Positions 17,939 through 26,716 of a stretch of 64,000 nucleotides of DNA are shown here, piece by piece. Positions within the stretch are counted from its first letter, which is position 1. Each line of letters starts with the position of its first letter. A model generated the notes under the pieces. That model made no database searches. It worked only from the letters and a program-made list of their open reading frames with translations, and was not told where the DNA came from. Made by a program: the position numbers and the translations under genes. The DNA comes from an uncultured bacterium (GTDB lineage: Bacteria > Vulcanimicrobiota > Xenobia > Xenobiales > Xenobiaceae). The stretch lies in assembly GCA_934636825.1 (NCBI GenBank), contig CAKUBG010000002.1:59721-123720 (forward strand), given 5' to 3'.

Positions 17939-19165
17939 TCAGCTCAGCCAGTCAATCAAATTGATAATTTTTATGCCGTCATACGAATCGATGAAATCTC
18001 TATCCATAGAAAGTATAATTTTTTCATAGTTATCTCTAAGCAATTGCAAAGGACGCAACTCACGCTCTCGAGTTTCAGGCGAATTTATACTTTCGGTAAC
18101 CTGAATATACAACCTATGCCCTGGCTTTTCGGCCACAAAATCAATTTCCAGTTCTCCAACTTTCCCTATATAAACACGATAATTGCGGCGTAAAAGTTCC
18201 AAAAAAACAACATTTTCGAGGATATGACCTCTATCCGCATTGCGGTACCCCAATAGCATATGGCGAAAGCCTAAGTCTATTATGTAATTTTTTTCCAAAG
18301 TTTTTAAAAACTGTTTTCCCTTTAAGTCAAAGCGGCCCACCGAATAAAAGAAAAAAGCATTATGCAGCATATCTAAATATTTATTGACAGTTTTGCCGGA
18401 GACATTTCTATCACGCCCAGACGGTAATTCTTTCTCATTAGCTAAATTATTACCGATATTATTTGGTGAAGTTATACTACCAATATTGGAGCACAAAAAC
18501 ATAACAAGTTTTTGAAGTATGGATTGCTCGATTTGTCCCTGACGTTGCAAAATATCGCGCAATATAACAGTTGAGTAAATTCCCTCCATAACTTGATTTA
18601 TGCGATTCTCATTAAACTTGTATTCGCGCAAAACCGGCATACCGCCAAATTTTAAATATTTTTGAAACTTGTCATACTTGCTGTCATCAGAAGAAAATTC
18701 ATGGAATATCAAAAACTCTTTAAAAGATAGCGGAAGGACCTTGATTTCTACATATCGTCCAGAAAGTAAGGTAGATAATTCTGTAGAAAGTAAATAAGCG
18801 TTAGATCCTGTTATGTAAATATCAACATTAAAATCTAAACGAAAAGACTCTATAGCTCTTTCCCAATGCTCTACTTGCTGTACTTCATCAAAAATTAAAT
18901 AAGTTTTATCACTATCTGAAATTCTAGAAGAAATATATTCATAAAGAAGTATGTAATTGGTCAGTTCCCTATAACGCAACGATTCAAAATTTATGTCAAT
19001 AATGTTTTTCTCTGGTATACCATTTTTTACTAAATAGCGGTGAAATAACTCCAGCAAAGACGATTTTCCGCAACGTCTTATTCCGGTAACAATTTTTACA
19101 ATATTAATATCTTTGTGTTCTATGAGTTGTTGCAAGTAGCTATCACGATTTATTAATTCTGCCAT
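17939..19165 (-). CDS. AAA_14/DUF4143 family ATPase
   Basis: This 408-residue protein has the COG1373-type layout. The AAA domain has Walker A GIRRCGKSS (residues 28-36), Walker B TYLIFDEVQ (Asp93-Glu94) and a sensor region IYITGSNAYLLS. The C-terminal DUF4143 part shows LGFRHMLLGYRNADRGHILENVVFLELLRR and a PD-(D/E)xK-like LEIDFVAEKPGHRLYIQV. Such genes are numerous in anaerobes and often sit in mobile or defence contexts; the biochemical role is unsettled. GGAAATAAA precedes ATG. The gene is AT-richer than its neighbours, lies between two direct repeats and has a 40-bp tandem repeat upstream, which together suggest a late-acquired module. Confidence 0.88.
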   Translation of the reverse strand: MAELINRDSYLQQLIEHKDINIVKIVTGIRRCGKSSLLELFHRYLVKNGIPEKNIIDINFESLRYRELTNYILLYEYISSRISDSDKTYLIFDEVQQVEHWERAIESFRLDFNVDIYITGSNAYLLSTELSTLLSGRYVEIKVLPLSFKEFLIFHEFSSDDSKYDKFQKYLKFGGMPVLREYKFNENRINQVMEGIYSTVILRDILQRQGQIEQSILQKLVMFLCSNIGSITSPNNIGNNLANEKELPSGRDRNVSGKTVNKYLDMLHNAFFFYSVGRFDLKGKQFLKTLEKNYIIDLGFRHMLLGYRNADRGHILENVVFLELLRRNYRVYIGKVGELEIDFVAEKPGHRLYIQVTESINSPETRERELRPLQLLRDNYEKIILSMDRDFIDSYDGIKIINLIDWLS

Positions 19166-19215
19166 TTTATTTCCTCATTATGATAAATTTACCCAAAGGT
19201 GTTTTTAAAATTTTC

Positions 19216-19335
19216 GACCAACCATTCTAAAACTCTCTATTTTTTAATAGTTTTTGAACAAACATTCCAAAACTTTCTATTAAATATAAATTTCTGACCA
19301 AGCATCCTAAAATTCACACAAAAAGATAAAAACTT
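19216..19335. repeat. Three 40-bp tandem repeats upstream of the ATPase gene
   Basis: Three copies start at 19216, 19256 and 19296, exactly 40 bases apart. Each opens with a conserved ~25-base part, GACCAACCATTCTAAAACT in copy 1 with a few substitutions in copies 2 and 3, followed by a variable A/T-rich part. They lie 51-170 bases upstream of the ATPase start, where regulator sites would be expected. Confidence 0.75.
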
Positions 19336-19342
19336 CACTTTT

Positions 19343-19373
19343 GCTGCCAAAGAAATTAAAAATTATCAGCTAA
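19343..19373. repeat. Direct repeat copy 2, bounding the ATPase module
   Basis: This 31-base copy of the sequence at 17872-17900 carries one extra A in each of two A-runs. It lies 46 bases before the start of the zinc-ribbon gene. Confidence 0.85.
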
Positions 19374-19419
19374 CTAAGCTAAAAAAGGTAGTAAATAAAT
19401 AAGCTAGAAACCTTGCCGC

Positions 19420-20679
19420 ATGGATCCTTTTGAACTTTCTATATCGCCTGTTTTTAATGAAGTTATCCGAGCTGCCGAATTAGTTTACGAAGCTCCCGAC
19501 GACCCTTCCGCTAAAGAAGAGCTTTCCCAAACTCTGCGCGACATGGCAGAATTTACCCAATATTTGGCCGCTTCATTTCAAGAAGCCATAAAAGTTCGTC
19601 CCAAAACGGAACTTTCAGTAAGAGCTCCTCAAGATTTTGCCGCCGAACTTAAAGTCATTACCAACGTTTTGAGTGGCTTAAAGCAGAATTTGGGAGACAA
19701 TAAGACTGGGTCTTTTCCCGAGCTTATAGACCGAGGACGCAAAGCTCTGGCCCAAATGTTCGAAATTTTCGAACAGATGAAAAAGGAAGAAGAGTCTTTT
19801 CCTGTCTTTTCCAAATCTCCATATATACAGGAAATTGTTCGTATAGCTACCGGAGTTGCCAAAGGCCAATATAAGCCTGAAGTATTGAAAGATAAAGTAG
19901 CTTGGTTGCGCGATCGCTTTTTGGAATTTAAAGATGACTTTGCCAGTATAAAAGAAATTCCCAAAGAGAATGACGACGTTGAAAAATTGCTTCCCATAGC
20001 CGAGCAAGCTTTACAAAAAATGGGACAAGCCTTAGATAAGATGACTCGCTTCCAAAGAAGCTATGACAAGAAGCTTCTGAAAGAAGGTTGTTCAGAGCTA
20101 TTGCAAAGCAGTGAAGTACTTATCGCTGTCCAGGAAAGACTCATGAAAGCTTCCACTGCCCAGCCTGCAGCTTGCCCCAATTGCGGTGCTCTCAATCCCG
20201 GTGGAGCAAAAAAGTGCCGAGCTTGCAACGCCGTTATGCCTACTATTGTAGGTCTATCTACCCAAACAATGGAAATAAAAGAGAATGTTCCTCTCGAAAC
20301 TAAGGGGCCGGCCTACACTTATATTTCCAGACTGGAAGGTTCACTCAATTCATACAAGCGCCACTTGTTAGATCAAAAAGATCTCAAACGCGAAATAGAC
20401 TTCTTTGCCAAAAAAGTAGCCGATGGTCTTGCTCAGTTTGCCGAAATGAAAAAGAAAGCTGCCGCTCAACCAGAAGGCGAAGACAGCAACAGAGAAGCCA
20501 TACTTTCTCTTTACAATGATATGGAAACTGGCTTAAATACTCTATCCAGAGGAGTCAAAAAGATGCAAAGCTTCTTTGACAATCAGGACGAGCAAATTTT
20601 GGATGAAGGCTTTGATGTAATAGTTGCAGGAGCAACACTTATGATAGACACCCAAAATAAAGTTTCCGCCGCCAGATAG
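19420..20679 (+). CDS. Helical zinc-ribbon protein, paralogue of the 565-residue protein
   Basis: This 419-residue protein is mostly helical and has a central zinc ribbon, CPNCGALNPGGAKKCRAC, with Cys252, Cys255, Cys266 and Cys269. The sequence right after the ribbon, STQTMEIKENV, matches QTSTMEIQEDG after the ribbon of the 565-residue protein at 55076-56773. A helical unit VAKGQYKPEVLKDKVAWLRD also resembles VAEGRISGEEYSEVLDWFRN there. No signal peptide or membrane segment is present. No ribosome site stands before ATG. It is followed 17 bases later by another zinc-ribbon gene. I do not know the function; a scaffold or adaptor would fit. Confidence 0.75.
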   Translation: MDPFELSISPVFNEVIRAAELVYEAPDDPSAKEELSQTLRDMAEFTQYLAASFQEAIKVRPKTELSVRAPQDFAAELKVITNVLSGLKQNLGDNKTGSFPELIDRGRKALAQMFEIFEQMKKEEESFPVFSKSPYIQEIVRIATGVAKGQYKPEVLKDKVAWLRDRFLEFKDDFASIKEIPKENDDVEKLLPIAEQALQKMGQALDKMTRFQRSYDKKLLKEGCSELLQSSEVLIAVQERLMKASTAQPAACPNCGALNPGGAKKCRACNAVMPTIVGLSTQTMEIKENVPLETKGPAYTYISRLEGSLNSYKRHLLDQKDLKREIDFFAKKVADGLAQFAEMKKKAAAQPEGEDSNREAILSLYNDMETGLNTLSRGVKKMQSFFDNQDEQILDEGFDVIVAGATLMIDTQNKVSAAR

Positions 20680-20696
20680 GAGTAGCCACAGCAAAT

Positions 20697-21293
20697 ATGT
20701 CAGAGTGTCCTCAATGTCATGCTCAAAATTTGCCAAATTCGATTTATTGCGACGAGTGCGGTTGCAAGTTGGCTCAAGCAGATAAAGAAGCAATAAGCGT
20801 TGCGCAAATGTTGCCAACCGAATCTGAGTCTGTTTCTGAGGCAACGCAACTTCAGCCGATTACACAGCCAACAAACAGTGCGGCTGTTTCTGTGATGCCA
20901 AGCGAGCCTTCTCCACAGCTAACGTTGCCTACTACAAATAGCAGCAAAGCTGCCTTACCTACCGCTTCTTCACAAATTCTGAAAAGCAACTTGCTTAAAC
21001 GCAACGCTACCCAGGAAACTGCGATAGGCAATTTTTTCTCAAGTTTGGCAAACAACTATCAAAAAATTATCTCTAGCGGTAGCGCATTGCTAAAAAACTT
21101 AGGCAATTCGAACGCCAACCGATCTAACGATGCGCCTCAAAAATCTTCCCTAACCACTGATAGCAACGGCAAAACGCTTGGCAACAAAATTGTAGCCGCT
21201 CTCTTAGGCATAGGAATATTGGCTCTATGTATATTCATGATCGGCAAAAAATTAGCCATATTTAGTTTATCCACATTTATTAAGCAAAGATAG
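20697..21293 (+). CDS. Zinc-ribbon protein with C-terminal membrane helix
   Basis: This 198-residue protein opens with a zinc ribbon (MSECPQCHAQNLPNSIYCDE, then CGCKL). A ~130-residue Ser/Thr/Asn/Gln-rich, likely disordered linker follows, and a single hydrophobic segment near the C terminus, IVAALLGIGILALCIFMIG, should anchor it with the ribbon in the cytoplasm. The upstream stop codon overlaps the GGAG ribosome site, so it is probably co-translated with the 419-residue zinc-ribbon protein and may tether that protein or its complex to the membrane. A terminator follows. No family beyond the ribbon is recognised. Confidence 0.7.
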   Translation: MSECPQCHAQNLPNSIYCDECGCKLAQADKEAISVAQMLPTESESVSEATQLQPITQPTNSAAVSVMPSEPSPQLTLPTTNSSKAALPTASSQILKSNLLKRNATQETAIGNFFSSLANNYQKIISSGSALLKNLGNSNANRSNDAPQKSSLTTDSNGKTLGNKIVAALLGIGILALCIFMIGKKLAIFSLSTFIKQR

Positions 21294-21358
21294 GCACTAA
21301 ACTTATAAATATTTTTACCTTCTTTTTTATATCGAAAGGTATATTCTTTTGCAATTCG

Positions 21359-21416
21359 AAAAGCCGAGCGACCCCTGGATGATAAAGTATTTTAGCCTAT
21401 AGGGGGACGGCTTTTT
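21359..21416 (+). terminator. Rho-independent terminator after the zinc-ribbon pair
   Basis: AAAAGCCG (21359-21366) pairs with CGGCTTTT, with CCCCT/AGGGG as a second helix inside, ending in five T at 21412-21416. It separates the zinc-ribbon pair from glgP. Confidence 0.7.
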
Positions 21417-21527
21417 GCAAGTTTTCGGCTGTAAAAACTCAGATCGTAAACTGTTTGGAAGCCGGTTGGCGGCTCCAGAAACATTTTTTCGTTAAATTTA
21501 ATAAGAAAACATTTGGAGGTTTATACC

Positions 21528-24077
21528 GTGCACATTTTAGGCACCGTAGTAGTTCGTCCCGTCTTGCCCGAGCGTATTGCCGGTTTGCAAGAATTGTCCC
21601 ACAACTTGTGGTGGTCTTGGACTCCCGAAGCTTTGGCTCTCTTCTCCAGCTTAGATCAAGAGCTCTGGAAGAGCGTAGGTCACAATCCTGTGGCCATTTT
21701 AGCCAACATCGACCAAGCTAAGCTCGAAGAAGCTGCTAAAGACGCCAAATACTTAAAATCTTACGACGATGTATATGCCAAATTTAAGGCTTATATGAAT
21801 CCTAAGAGCACTCGCTACAGCGAAGCCTTCCCCGAAAGCAAAAACAAGGTCATCGCTTATTTCTCCGCTGAATTCGGTATGCACGAAAGTCTGCCTATTT
21901 ACTCCGGAGGTTTAGGCATTTTATCTGGTGATCATATTAAAACTGCTTCCGATATGGGAATCCCCATGATCGGTGTAGGTCTCCTTTATAACCACGGTTA
22001 TTTCATTCAGACTATCAACCAGGATGGTTGGCAGGAAGCTAGCTATAAACCCCTGGACTTCTCTATGGTTCCGGCTGAAAAAGCTATCGACGCCGACGGC
22101 AACGAAATTGTCGTACAAATCGAGATGCCTGATCGTATCGTCAACGCTCGCGTTTGGATTATTCAAGTTGGCCGTATTAAGCTTTACTTGCTCGATACCG
22201 ACATTGAGCAGAACTCTGTAGCCGACCGCGGTCTCTCTGCCCGTTTATACGGCGGTGACAACCAGATGCGTATCGCCCAGGAAAAGATCTTGGGTATTGG
22301 TGGTGTCAAAGCTCTGCGTCGCTTAGGTATCAATCCTTGGGTATGGCATATGAACGAAGGTCACTCCGCTTTCTTGACCATCGAACTTATGCGTGAGTAC
22401 GTTACTGAAAAAGGTCTCAATTGGCGCCAAGCTATCGAAGCTGTTTCTCCCAAGGTTTGCTTTACAACTCACACTCCCGTGCCCGCCGGTCAAGATGCTT
22501 TTGGCAGCGACCTTATGGAAATGCACTTCTGGAAAGTGCGCAACGAGTTGGGCATGTCCCGCAACGAGTTTATGCGCTTAGGCCAGAACCCCGGCCAGCC
22601 CGACGCTCCTTTCAATTTAACTATCTTCTGCCTCAAGTTGGCCAGTTTCCGCAACGGCGTAAGCAAGTTGCATGGCGACGTCTCTCGTCACTTGTGGCGC
22701 GATGTATGGCCTGAAGTTCCCGCTGCCGAGATTCCTATTACTTCCGTTACCAACGGCGTCCATATCGGAACTTGGATTGCTCCCGAAATGGCCAGCTTAT
22801 ATGACAAGCACGTTTCCAAAGATTGGCGCGTCAATCCTGATAGCCACAAACTTTGGGACAAAGCTAAGATTCCTGCCGGCGACATCTGGTCTGTTCACCA
22901 GACTTTGAAACAGCGCATGATCGATGGAGTTAGAGCTCGTCACGAACGTCGTTTGCGTCGTTTGAGCGCTTCTCTGTCTGAGATCGAAGCTGCCAAAAAG
23001 ATCCTCTCCCCTGGCGTTCTTACTATCGGCTTTGCCAGACGTTTCGCCACTTACAAGCGTGCCGTCTTGCTTTTCTCCAATATTGAGCGCCTCAAGAAGA
23101 TCATGCTTACTCCCGGTCGTGAAGTAAACTTCGTCTTCGCTGGTAAAGCTCACCCTGCCGATCGTCCCGGTCAAGAATTCATTAAGCGTATCCACGATTA
23201 CAGCAAGATGCCCGAATTTAAAGGACGCATCATTTTGCTGGAAGACTATGATATCGATTTGGCACGCTACTTAGTACAAGGCGTCGATGTATGGCTCAAC
23301 AACCCTCGTCGTCCTTTAGAAGCTTCTGGTACTTCCGGCGAAAAAGCTGCCATGAACGGCGTGCTCAACTTCAGCGTTTTAGATGGTTGGTGGGCTGAAG
23401 GCTTCAATGGCCGCAATGGTTGGTCTATTGGTGAAAACCGCCACTACAACAGCAATGAAGAGCAGGATTTGATCGATACCAACTCGCTCTACTCCACTTT
23501 GGAAGACGAAATCATTCCCGCTTATTATGATGCTCGCGACGAAAACGGTATTCCTACCGTTTGGACTGCCATGATGCAAAATGCCGTTCGCACCTTGGTA
23601 CCTGAGTATTCTACTCATCGTATGCTTCACGACTATTGCCACGAAATCTACGTTCCCGCCGGTATTGCTGGTGAGAGCGCTGGAGAAAACGACTATGCCA
23701 AAGCTAAAGATTTGGCTGGTTGGAAACAGTACTTAGAAGGCGTATGGAGTGATGTAAACTTAGAATCAGAGATTCAGCAGCGCGGCGAAGTCAAGCGCGG
23801 TCAAGAGCTTTCTGTCAGCGCTCGTGTCTTCTTAGGCAGACTCAACCCGCAAGAAGTTGAAGTTGAGCTTTACGCTGGTAAATTGGTCAATGAAGAGATC
23901 ATTAATCCTCAAGTAGTCAAGCTCAATTACGGCGGCTATCGTGACGGCGCTCATTGCTACGAAGGCAAAATTACTCCCAACGCTACTGGCACTTTCGCCT
24001 ATTCCGTAAGAGTAATTCCTACTCACGCCGCTGCCAAGTTCAACGACGTAGTAAACTTCATTTGCTGGTCTCGTTAG
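21528..24077 (+). CDS. glgP: Alpha-glucan (glycogen) phosphorylase, short DUF3417 type
   Basis: This 849-residue enzyme releases glucose-1-phosphate from glycogen. It opens with the DUF3417 region (LPERIAGLQELSHNLWWSW) that marks the phosphorylase group found in many bacteria and archaea. The catalytic core shows YFSAEFGMHESLPIYSGGLG, HMNEGHSAF, FTTHTPVPAGQDAF, and the pyridoxal-phosphate lysine in EASGTSGEKAAMNG. Start is GTG at 21528, with GGAGG 9 bases upstream. Codon use is notably uniform (many CTC, GGT, CGT), suggesting high expression. With glgB it supports glycogen storage as a main carbon reserve. Confidence 0.96.
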   Translation: MHILGTVVVRPVLPERIAGLQELSHNLWWSWTPEALALFSSLDQELWKSVGHNPVAILANIDQAKLEEAAKDAKYLKSYDDVYAKFKAYMNPKSTRYSEAFPESKNKVIAYFSAEFGMHESLPIYSGGLGILSGDHIKTASDMGIPMIGVGLLYNHGYFIQTINQDGWQEASYKPLDFSMVPAEKAIDADGNEIVVQIEMPDRIVNARVWIIQVGRIKLYLLDTDIEQNSVADRGLSARLYGGDNQMRIAQEKILGIGGVKALRRLGINPWVWHMNEGHSAFLTIELMREYVTEKGLNWRQAIEAVSPKVCFTTHTPVPAGQDAFGSDLMEMHFWKVRNELGMSRNEFMRLGQNPGQPDAPFNLTIFCLKLASFRNGVSKLHGDVSRHLWRDVWPEVPAAEIPITSVTNGVHIGTWIAPEMASLYDKHVSKDWRVNPDSHKLWDKAKIPAGDIWSVHQTLKQRMIDGVRARHERRLRRLSASLSEIEAAKKILSPGVLTIGFARRFATYKRAVLLFSNIERLKKIMLTPGREVNFVFAGKAHPADRPGQEFIKRIHDYSKMPEFKGRIILLEDYDIDLARYLVQGVDVWLNNPRRPLEASGTSGEKAAMNGVLNFSVLDGWWAEGFNGRNGWSIGENRHYNSNEEQDLIDTNSLYSTLEDEIIPAYYDARDENGIPTVWTAMMQNAVRTLVPEYSTHRMLHDYCHEIYVPAGIAGESAGENDYAKAKDLAGWKQYLEGVWSDVNLESEIQQRGEVKRGQELSVSARVFLGRLNPQEVEVELYAGKLVNEEIINPQVVKLNYGGYRDGAHCYEGKITPNATGTFAYSVRVIPTHAAAKFNDVVNFICWSR

Positions 24078-24113
24078 TTTTAAGCGATTAGCTAATAGCC
24101 CCTAAATAGAAAT

Positions 24114-24152
24114 TGCCTCTCGAGCTGAAAAGCTCGGGAGGCATTTTTTTTT
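24114..24152 (+). terminator. Strong Rho-independent terminator of glgP
   Basis: A 13-bp stem, TGCCTCTCGAGCT with its near-complement (24131-24143), and a GAAA loop are followed by nine T. Confidence 0.92.
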
Positions 24153-24236
24153 GCATAAAAGCTATCTAGTGAAATGTTTTATGATGTTATCGCTCTGCTA
24201 CTCTACAAATCTATAACTATACTATTTATCTAAGAG

Positions 24237-25697
24237 CTAATTATCAGAAATTCTGTATTCTGATTTATTTTTTAATTCTGCTAAAAACCACTTAATAGCT
24301 TTAGCGTCGTTCTTCTTTACTCCTATTCCTTTATGGTAGCAATAACCCAACATCTGTTGTGCGTTAGCATAACCTTGTTTAGCTGACTTACGGAGCCATT
24401 TTACTGCTATACGATAATTTTTTTTCACACCATATCCTCGACTATAATATATCCACAAACGCCATTGCGCGTAATAATTTCCATTGACTGCAGCTTTGTA
24501 ATACCATTTTGCTGCTTCCACAAGGTCTTGCTCAAAGCATGAACGCCCCAATTCAAAACACATGCCTATCTCTAATTGTGCATCAGAATAGCCTTGTTTA
24601 GCCGCCATAAGGTAAAGCTGAGCCGCTTTAGCATAGTCTTCTTGAACGCCATTGCCTAATTCGTAACACAATCCTAATTGGTATTGAGCCTCAGGAAGTC
24701 CCTTTTCAGAAGCTTCCCTAAAATAAGCAATCGCTTTTTCGTAATTTATCTCTACACTATAGCCATAATAATAGCAATTTCCCAAACCACATAACGCTTT
24801 AATATTTTTTTGTTCAGCAGCTTTACTAAACAACATAAAAGCCTTGTTGAAATTTTGCTTTACGCCCCAACCTATATAATAGCTAGTCCCCAACCAATAT
24901 TGACCATCACTATTTCCTTGTATGGCAGACTCATAAAACCACCTGACAGCTTCAAGATAATTTTGTTTGCCATTATCACCACGACTGTAGTAAATTCCTA
25001 AAACACATTGAGCCTGACTATAACCATGTTCAGCAGCATACTGGAGCAACCTTATGAACTTTCTGCGATCTTTTTTTACCCCCCAACCATGTTTGTAACA
25101 AATTGCTAAACAATAATTTGCTTCGATATGTCCTTTTTGAGCTGCTTTGCTGAAAAAGTCTGTGGCCTTTTTGAAATTCTGCTCTACAATATCACCTTCA
25201 GAATAGAACATACCTAATTGATATTGTGCTTCAGTATATCCTTGCTCAGCAGATTTGCTTAGCCATTTCAAGCCTTCTTGGACATTTTTTTCTACTCCAT
25301 GGCCATTACAGCAGCATATAGCTAAATGATATTGAGCTTCTGCGTACCCTTGATCCGCAGATTTACTGATCCATTTTAGACCATCTCGAATATTTTCTAC
25401 TACTCCATAGCCATTTAAATAGCATTTACCTAAACAATACTGGGCTTCAGCATGACCTCGTTTAGCAGCTTCATAAAACCATTTGAATGCCTCATTGTAA
25501 TTTTGTTTTCTCAAAAAACCATGACTATATTCTAGTCCACGTATAAATTTGCCATTTGCGCTGAATAGATAACCTATTTCACCAGAACACACTGCTCCTA
25601 CATTAATTCTAGCTGCTAGTGAGCACCATTTTAGAACGTTATGGATCCATTTACCGGAAGTTACCATAAAATCGCTGAGAGCATTATTTTTTTTCAT
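24237..25697 (-). CDS. Sel1-like repeat (TPR-type) protein
   Basis: This 486-residue protein is almost entirely Sel1-like repeats of 36 residues (for example AEAQYCLGKCYLNGYGVVEN...DGLKWISKSADQGY), about eleven in all, from residue ~65 to the end. Sel1 repeats form a superhelix that binds other proteins. There is no clear signal peptide: the N terminus MKKNNALSDFM is polar, with only a weakly hydrophobic stretch after it. AGGCGG lies upstream of ATG. The gene is AT-richer than its neighbours and stands alone, which is common for recently duplicated or transferred Sel1 genes. The partner is unknown. Confidence 0.88.
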   Translation of the reverse strand: MKKNNALSDFMVTSGKWIHNVLKWCSLAARINVGAVCSGEIGYLFSANGKFIRGLEYSHGFLRKQNYNEAFKWFYEAAKRGHAEAQYCLGKCYLNGYGVVENIRDGLKWISKSADQGYAEAQYHLAICCCNGHGVEKNVQEGLKWLSKSAEQGYTEAQYQLGMFYSEGDIVEQNFKKATDFFSKAAQKGHIEANYCLAICYKHGWGVKKDRRKFIRLLQYAAEHGYSQAQCVLGIYYSRGDNGKQNYLEAVRWFYESAIQGNSDGQYWLGTSYYIGWGVKQNFNKAFMLFSKAAEQKNIKALCGLGNCYYYGYSVEINYEKAIAYFREASEKGLPEAQYQLGLCYELGNGVQEDYAKAAQLYLMAAKQGYSDAQLEIGMCFELGRSCFEQDLVEAAKWYYKAAVNGNYYAQWRLWIYYSRGYGVKKNYRIAVKWLRKSAKQGYANAQQMLGYCYHKGIGVKKNDAKAIKWFLAELKNKSEYRISDN

Positions 25698-26406
25698 AAA
25701 TATAGCACCGCCTACAATAAAACTTCAGTTAAAAACTAACTCTGGTCTTATAAATTATTATTACCGTTTTACAGTAGTATTTCTTATTTTTTAGCCTCTA
25801 CAGTATTGGCGCGGTTAAGCGAGTTGTAACAGTATTGGACTCAATTAGGGTATCTTTCTAAAAGCACCTCCATATCACAATAAATAAAACAAAATGGATA
25901 AACAAAAAAATAAGTAAAAAACAATTAAACAAAGTGTAGGTACGACATAGGACAAAGAAGCCTACACTACCAGACAGCGAAGCACATTTGTATACGCTCG
26001 GCCAATAGCCATATACGATTATTAGCACAAAAAAAAACACAAAGGAGAGTCGGAAAACCGGTTCGCACCTATATGGTCTGTCTTGTGTTCGCTATTTTAT
26101 ACTAAATTATTGTCTGTTCAATATCAAGGTATAATTAAACTTTTATTTTACCTTTTTATGTGTTTTTGTGATAAGCTGCGGTAAAAATAGTTGGTTTTTA
26201 CAAATACTTATTAAAAAAATACAAAAATAAATGCTGCTATCTAGAAAAAATTAAGCCTTTAAAGCAGCTAAACTGGCAAAGGCTTTTTGCCTACTTAATA
26301 GAAATATTTATGGCCATATTAGTGTGGGACTTTCCAGTCCTGAGCTGTCTGAGCATTTCAGAGTTTGGCACACACCTCTCCAATGATAAAAGGAAGGGCA
26401 ATTACT
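25698..26406. other. Long AT-rich intergenic region before the citrate operon
   Basis: About 700 bases between the divergent Sel1 and citrate lyase genes hold no convincing gene. ACAGTATTGG occurs twice (near 25800 and 25832). The stretch should contain both promoters and the leader of the citrate operon. A short hydrophobic minus frame here (25858-26040) arises from A-rich plus-strand sequence and is not called. Confidence 0.6.
26254..26288 (+). terminator. Leader hairpin upstream of citD, possible attenuator
   Basis: AGCCTTT (26254-26260) pairs with AAAGGCT (26278-26284), followed by four T. It lies 119 bases before the citD start, within the operon leader, so it could act as a conditional terminator. 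The T-run is short. Confidence 0.4.
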
Positions 26407-26691
26407 TTGAAGTTAGTTACCAAAGCCGAAGCCGGTACCTTAGAATCTGGCGATATCCATATCGAAGTAGAATCTGCCGATACTCCCGGCGTAGAAGTAG
26501 ATCTCAGCAGTACAGTTATGAAGCTGTACGGACGCCAAATTACTAAAGTTATCAAAGAAACCGTCGCTGAACTCGGTGTGGACGGTGTCGTCGTCACGGC
26601 TGTAGACAAAGGCGCTTTAGACTGCACAGTTAAAGCCAGAGTCAAAACTGCCATTTACAGAGCTTGTCAAAGCAACGAGTATTCTTGGTAA
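26407..26691 (+). CDS. citD: Citrate lyase acyl carrier protein (gamma subunit)
   Basis: This 94-residue subunit carries the 2'-(5''-triphosphoribosyl)-3'-dephospho-CoA arm of citrate lyase. I chose TTG at 26407: AGGAAGGG stands 7 bases upstream, and translation then begins MKLVTKAEAGTLESGD, which places the modified serine at position 14, as in Klebsiella CitD. The C-terminal DKGALDCTVKARVKTAIYRA is the family signature. Earlier in-frame starts at 26365 (TTG) and 26383 (ATG) would add residues not found in the family. First gene of citDEFXCG. Confidence 0.9.
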   Translation: MKLVTKAEAGTLESGDIHIEVESADTPGVEVDLSSTVMKLYGRQITKVIKETVAELGVDGVVVTAVDKGALDCTVKARVKTAIYRACQSNEYSW

Positions 26692-26716
26692 AAAAAGTAA
26701 GGAAGTGGCGAAAATT

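Noticed and set aside
25858..26040. Hydrophobic 60-codon minus frame before the citrate operon
   Set aside because: Phe/Leu/Val-rich because the plus strand is A-rich; no family and it lies in the expected promoter/leader area.
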